Assembly: GCF_963678635.1 (NCBI RefSeq)
Contig: NC_087063.1
Coordinates: 538,287 to 598,286 of the forward strand
Direction of reading: 5' to 3'
Length of the DNA: 60,000 nt
Source: Symsagittifera roscoffensis
Lineage: Eukaryota > Xenacoelomorpha > Acoela > Convolutidae
The notes beneath the pieces were generated by a model. That model was not told the DNA's origin, did no database searches, and saw only the letters and a list, made by a program, of their open reading frames with translations. Made by a program: the position numbers and the translations under genes. Position 1 is the first letter of the stretch; each line of letters opens with the position of its first letter. Of this stretch, positions 57,001-60,000 are shown piece after piece.

Positions 57001-60000
57001 TCGTTAAGAGGAGGGAGCAGCTCCTGTTCTTCTTGGCAACAGATGCAACCTAACCCTTCTCCAGCATCATCTACTGATACTAAAGACAGTGACTGCATAT
57101 AAGTTAGTTAAGAGGAGGGAGCAGCTCCTGTTATTCTTGGCAACAGATGGAACCTAACCCTTCTCCAGTCTCATCTACTGATACTAAAGACAGTGACTGC
57201 ATATAAGTTAGTTAAGAGGAGGGAGCTTCTTGGCAACAGATTCAACCTAACCACACTCCAGCCTCATCCACTGATACTAAAGACAGGGACTGCATATAAA
57301 TTCGCTAAAAGGAGTGAGCAGATCCTGTTCTCCTTGGCAACAGATGCAACTCAACCATTCTCCAGCCTAATCTACTGATACTAAAGACAGTGGTTGCATA
57401 TAAGTCAGTTAAGAGGAGGGAGCAGCTCCTGCTTTTCTTGGCAACAGATTCAACCTAACCACACTCCAGCCTCATCCACTGATACTAAAGACAGGGACTG
57501 CAGATAAATTCGCTAAAAGGAGTGAGCAGCTCCTGTTCTTCTTGGCAACAGATGCAACCTAACCCTTCTCCAGCCTAATCTACTGATACTAAAGACAGTG
57601 GCTGCATATAAGTTAGTTAAGAGGAGGGAGCAGCTCCTGCTCTTCTTGGCAACAGATTCAACCTAACCACACTCCAGCCTCATCCACTGATACTTAAGAC
57701 AGGGACTACATATAAATTCGCTAAAAGGAGTGAGCAGCTCCTGTTCTTCTTGGCAACAGATGCAACCTAACCCTTCTCCAGCCTAATCTACTGATACTAA
57801 AGACAGTGGCTGCATATAAGTTAGTTAAGAGGAGGGAGCAGCTCCTGCTCTTCTTGGCAACATATTCAACCTAACCACACTCCAGCCTCATCCACTGATT
57901 CCAAAGACAGGGACTGCATATAAATTCGCTAAAAGGAGTGAGCAGCTCCTGTTCTTCTTGGCAACAGATGCAACCTAACCCTTCTCCAGCCTCATCTACT
58001 GATACTAAAGACAGTGGCTGCATATAAGTTACTTAAGAGGATGAAGCAGCTCCTGCTCTTCTTGGCAAAAGATTCAACCCAACCATTCTCCAGTCTCATC
58101 TACTGATACTAAAGACAGTGGCTGCATATAAATTACTTAGGAGGATGGAGCAGCTCCTGTTCTTCTTGGCAACAGATGCAACCTAACCATTCTCCAGCCT
58201 AATCTACTGATACTAAAGACAGTGGCTGCATATAAGTCAGTTAAGAGAAGGGATCAGCTCCTGCTCTTCTTGGCAACAGATTCAATCTAACCACACTCCA
58301 GCCTCATCCACTGATACTAAAGACAGGGACTGCATATAATTTCGTTAAAAGGAGTGAGCAGCTCCTGTTCTTCTTGGCAACAGATGCAACCTAACCCTTC
58401 TCCAGCCTAATCTACTGATACTAAAGACAGTGGCTGCATATAAGTTAGTTAAGAGGAGGGAGCAGCTCCTGCTCTTCTTGGCAACATATTCAACCTAACC
58501 ACACTCCAGCCTCATCCACTGATTCCAAAGACAGGGACTGCATATAAATTCGCTAAAAGGAGTGAGCAGCTCCTGTTCTTCTTGGCAACAGATGCAACCT
58601 AACCCTTCTCCAGCCTCATCTACTGATACTAAAGACAGTGGCTGCATATAAGTTACTTAAGAGGATGGAGCAGCTCCTGCTCTTCTTGGCAACAGATTCA
58701 ACCCAACCATTCTCCAGTCTCATCTACTGATACTAAAGACAGTGGCTGCATATAAATTACTTAGGAGGATGGAGCAGCTCCTGTTCTTCTTGGCAACAGA
58801 TGCAACCTAACCATTCTCCAGCCTAATCTACTGATACTAAAGACAGTGGCTGCATATAAGTCAGTTAAGAGAAGGGATCAGCTCCTGCTCTTCTTGGCAA
58901 CAGATTCAATCTAACCACACTCCAGCCTCATCCACTGATACTAAAGACAGGGACTGCATATAATTTCGTTAAAAGGAGTGAGCAGCTCCTGTTCTTCTTG
59001 GCAACAGATGCAACCTAACCCTTCTCCAGCCTAATCTACTGATACTAAAGACAGCGGCTGCATATAAGTTAGTTAAGAGGAGGGAGCAGCTCCTGCTCTT
59101 CTTGGCAACAGATTCAACCTAACCCCACTCCAGCCTCATCCACTGATACTAAACACAGGGACTGCATATAATTTCGTTAAAAGGAGTGAGCAGCTCCTGT
59201 TCTGCTTGGCAACAGATGCAACCTAACCCTTCTCCAGCCTAATCTACTGATACTAAAGACAGTGGCTGCATATAAGTTAGTTAAGAGGAGGGAGCAGCTC
59301 CTGCTCTTCTTGGCAACAGATTCAACTTAACCACACTCCAGCCTCATCCACTGATTCCAGAGACAGGGACTGCATATAAATTCGCTAAAAGGAGTGAGCA
59401 GCTCCTGTTCTTCTTGGCAGCAGATGCAACCTAACCCTTCTCCAGCCTCATCTACTGATACTAAAAACAATGGCTGCATATAAGTTACTTAAGAGGATGG
59501 AGCAGCTCCTGCTCTTCTTGGCAACAGATTCAACCCAACCATTCTCCAGTCTCATCTACTGGTACTAAAGACAGTGCCTGCATATAAGTTAGTTGAGAGG
59601 AGGGAGCAGTTCCTGTTCTTCTTGGCAACAGATGCAACCTAACCCTTCTCCAGCCTAATCTACTGATACTAAAGACAGTGGCTGCATATAAGTTAGTTAA
59701 GAGGAGGGAGCAGCTCCTGCTCTTCTTGACAACAGATTCAACTTAACCACACTCCAGCCTCATCGACTGATACTAAAGACAGTTACTGCATATAAATTCG
59801 CTAAAAGAAGTGAGCAGCTCCTGTTTTTCTTGGCAACAGATGCAACCTAACCCTTCTCCAGCCTCATCTACTGATACTAAAGACAGTGGCTGCATATAAG
59901 TTAGTTGAGAGGAGGGAGCAGCTCCTGCTCTTCTTGGCAACATATTCAACCTAACCTTACTCCAGCCTCATCCACTGATACTAAAGACAGGGACTGCATA
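54005..60000 (+). repeat. Array B, young right arm copied from array A right arm
   Basis: Repeats 33.7-38.98 kb. Offsets are 20295 (ATAATGAGGG at 33810/54105), 20607, 20399, and finally 21024 (CATATTCAACC at 38917/59941). The steps are multiples of a monomer, including a 624-bp (six-monomer) extra duplication at 58.0-59.3 kb. The last base matches 38976. Confidence 0.9.

Larger units (their letters stand above)
41007..60000 (+). repeat. Satellite array B (continues beyond the window)
   Basis: The same 104-bp satellite and orientation as array A, about 170 monomers within the window. The order is old diverged monomers (41.0-51.2 kb), an inserted element, more old monomers (52.1-54.0 kb), then a younger block (54.0-60.0 kb). 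Confidence 0.95.

Overview
Eukaryotic, almost certainly metazoan, nuclear DNA. A multi-exon gene with GT-AG introns encodes extended Tudor domains, which are typical of germline piRNA-pathway and nuage proteins. The rest of the window is dominated by a large tandem satellite. I cannot name the species; an invertebrate seems likely, but that is inference.

Layout. (1) 1-6957, + strand: the 3' part of a Tudor-domain gene. Six exons join without a phase conflict into 687 codons plus a stop, and the 5' end lies upstream of the window. Its introns hold a roughly 0.9 kb terminal-inverted-repeat element (2041-2945), a possible tRNA-derived SINE relic and an old tandem duplication (both intron 3), and a degenerate repeat shared with the gene's 3' flank. 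(2) 6958-8541: unique 3' flank. (3) 8542-39010: array A, about 290 head-to-tail copies of a 104-bp monomer. It is very homogeneous to about 31.6 kb, then becomes a mixture of more diverged monomer types. (4) 39011-41006: a second copy of the end of intron 5, terminal exon 6 (intact, about 98% identical) and the 3' flank. (5) 41007-60000: array B, the same satellite. It starts with old, strongly diverged monomers (41.0-54.0 kb), is interrupted by a 923-bp LTR-like insertion (51186-52108), and finishes with a younger block (54.0-60.0 kb) that repeats the right part of array A.

Main interpretation. Terminal exon, 3' flank and satellite together form a macro-repeat unit that has been duplicated in tandem: unit 1 is 32,702 bp and unit 2 about 21.0 kb. 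The last bases of the window match array A about 35 bp before its exon-bearing junction. A third exon copy is therefore predicted to begin about 280 bp beyond the window. Inside the arrays, duplications occur at 3, 6, 9, 16 and 90 monomers, a nested hierarchy produced by unequal exchange. Old monomers carry a long dyad symmetry (hairpin) that the young, amplified monomers have lost.

No RNA gene, CRISPR array or bacterial-type feature was seen. The many short reading frames within the arrays are accidental.
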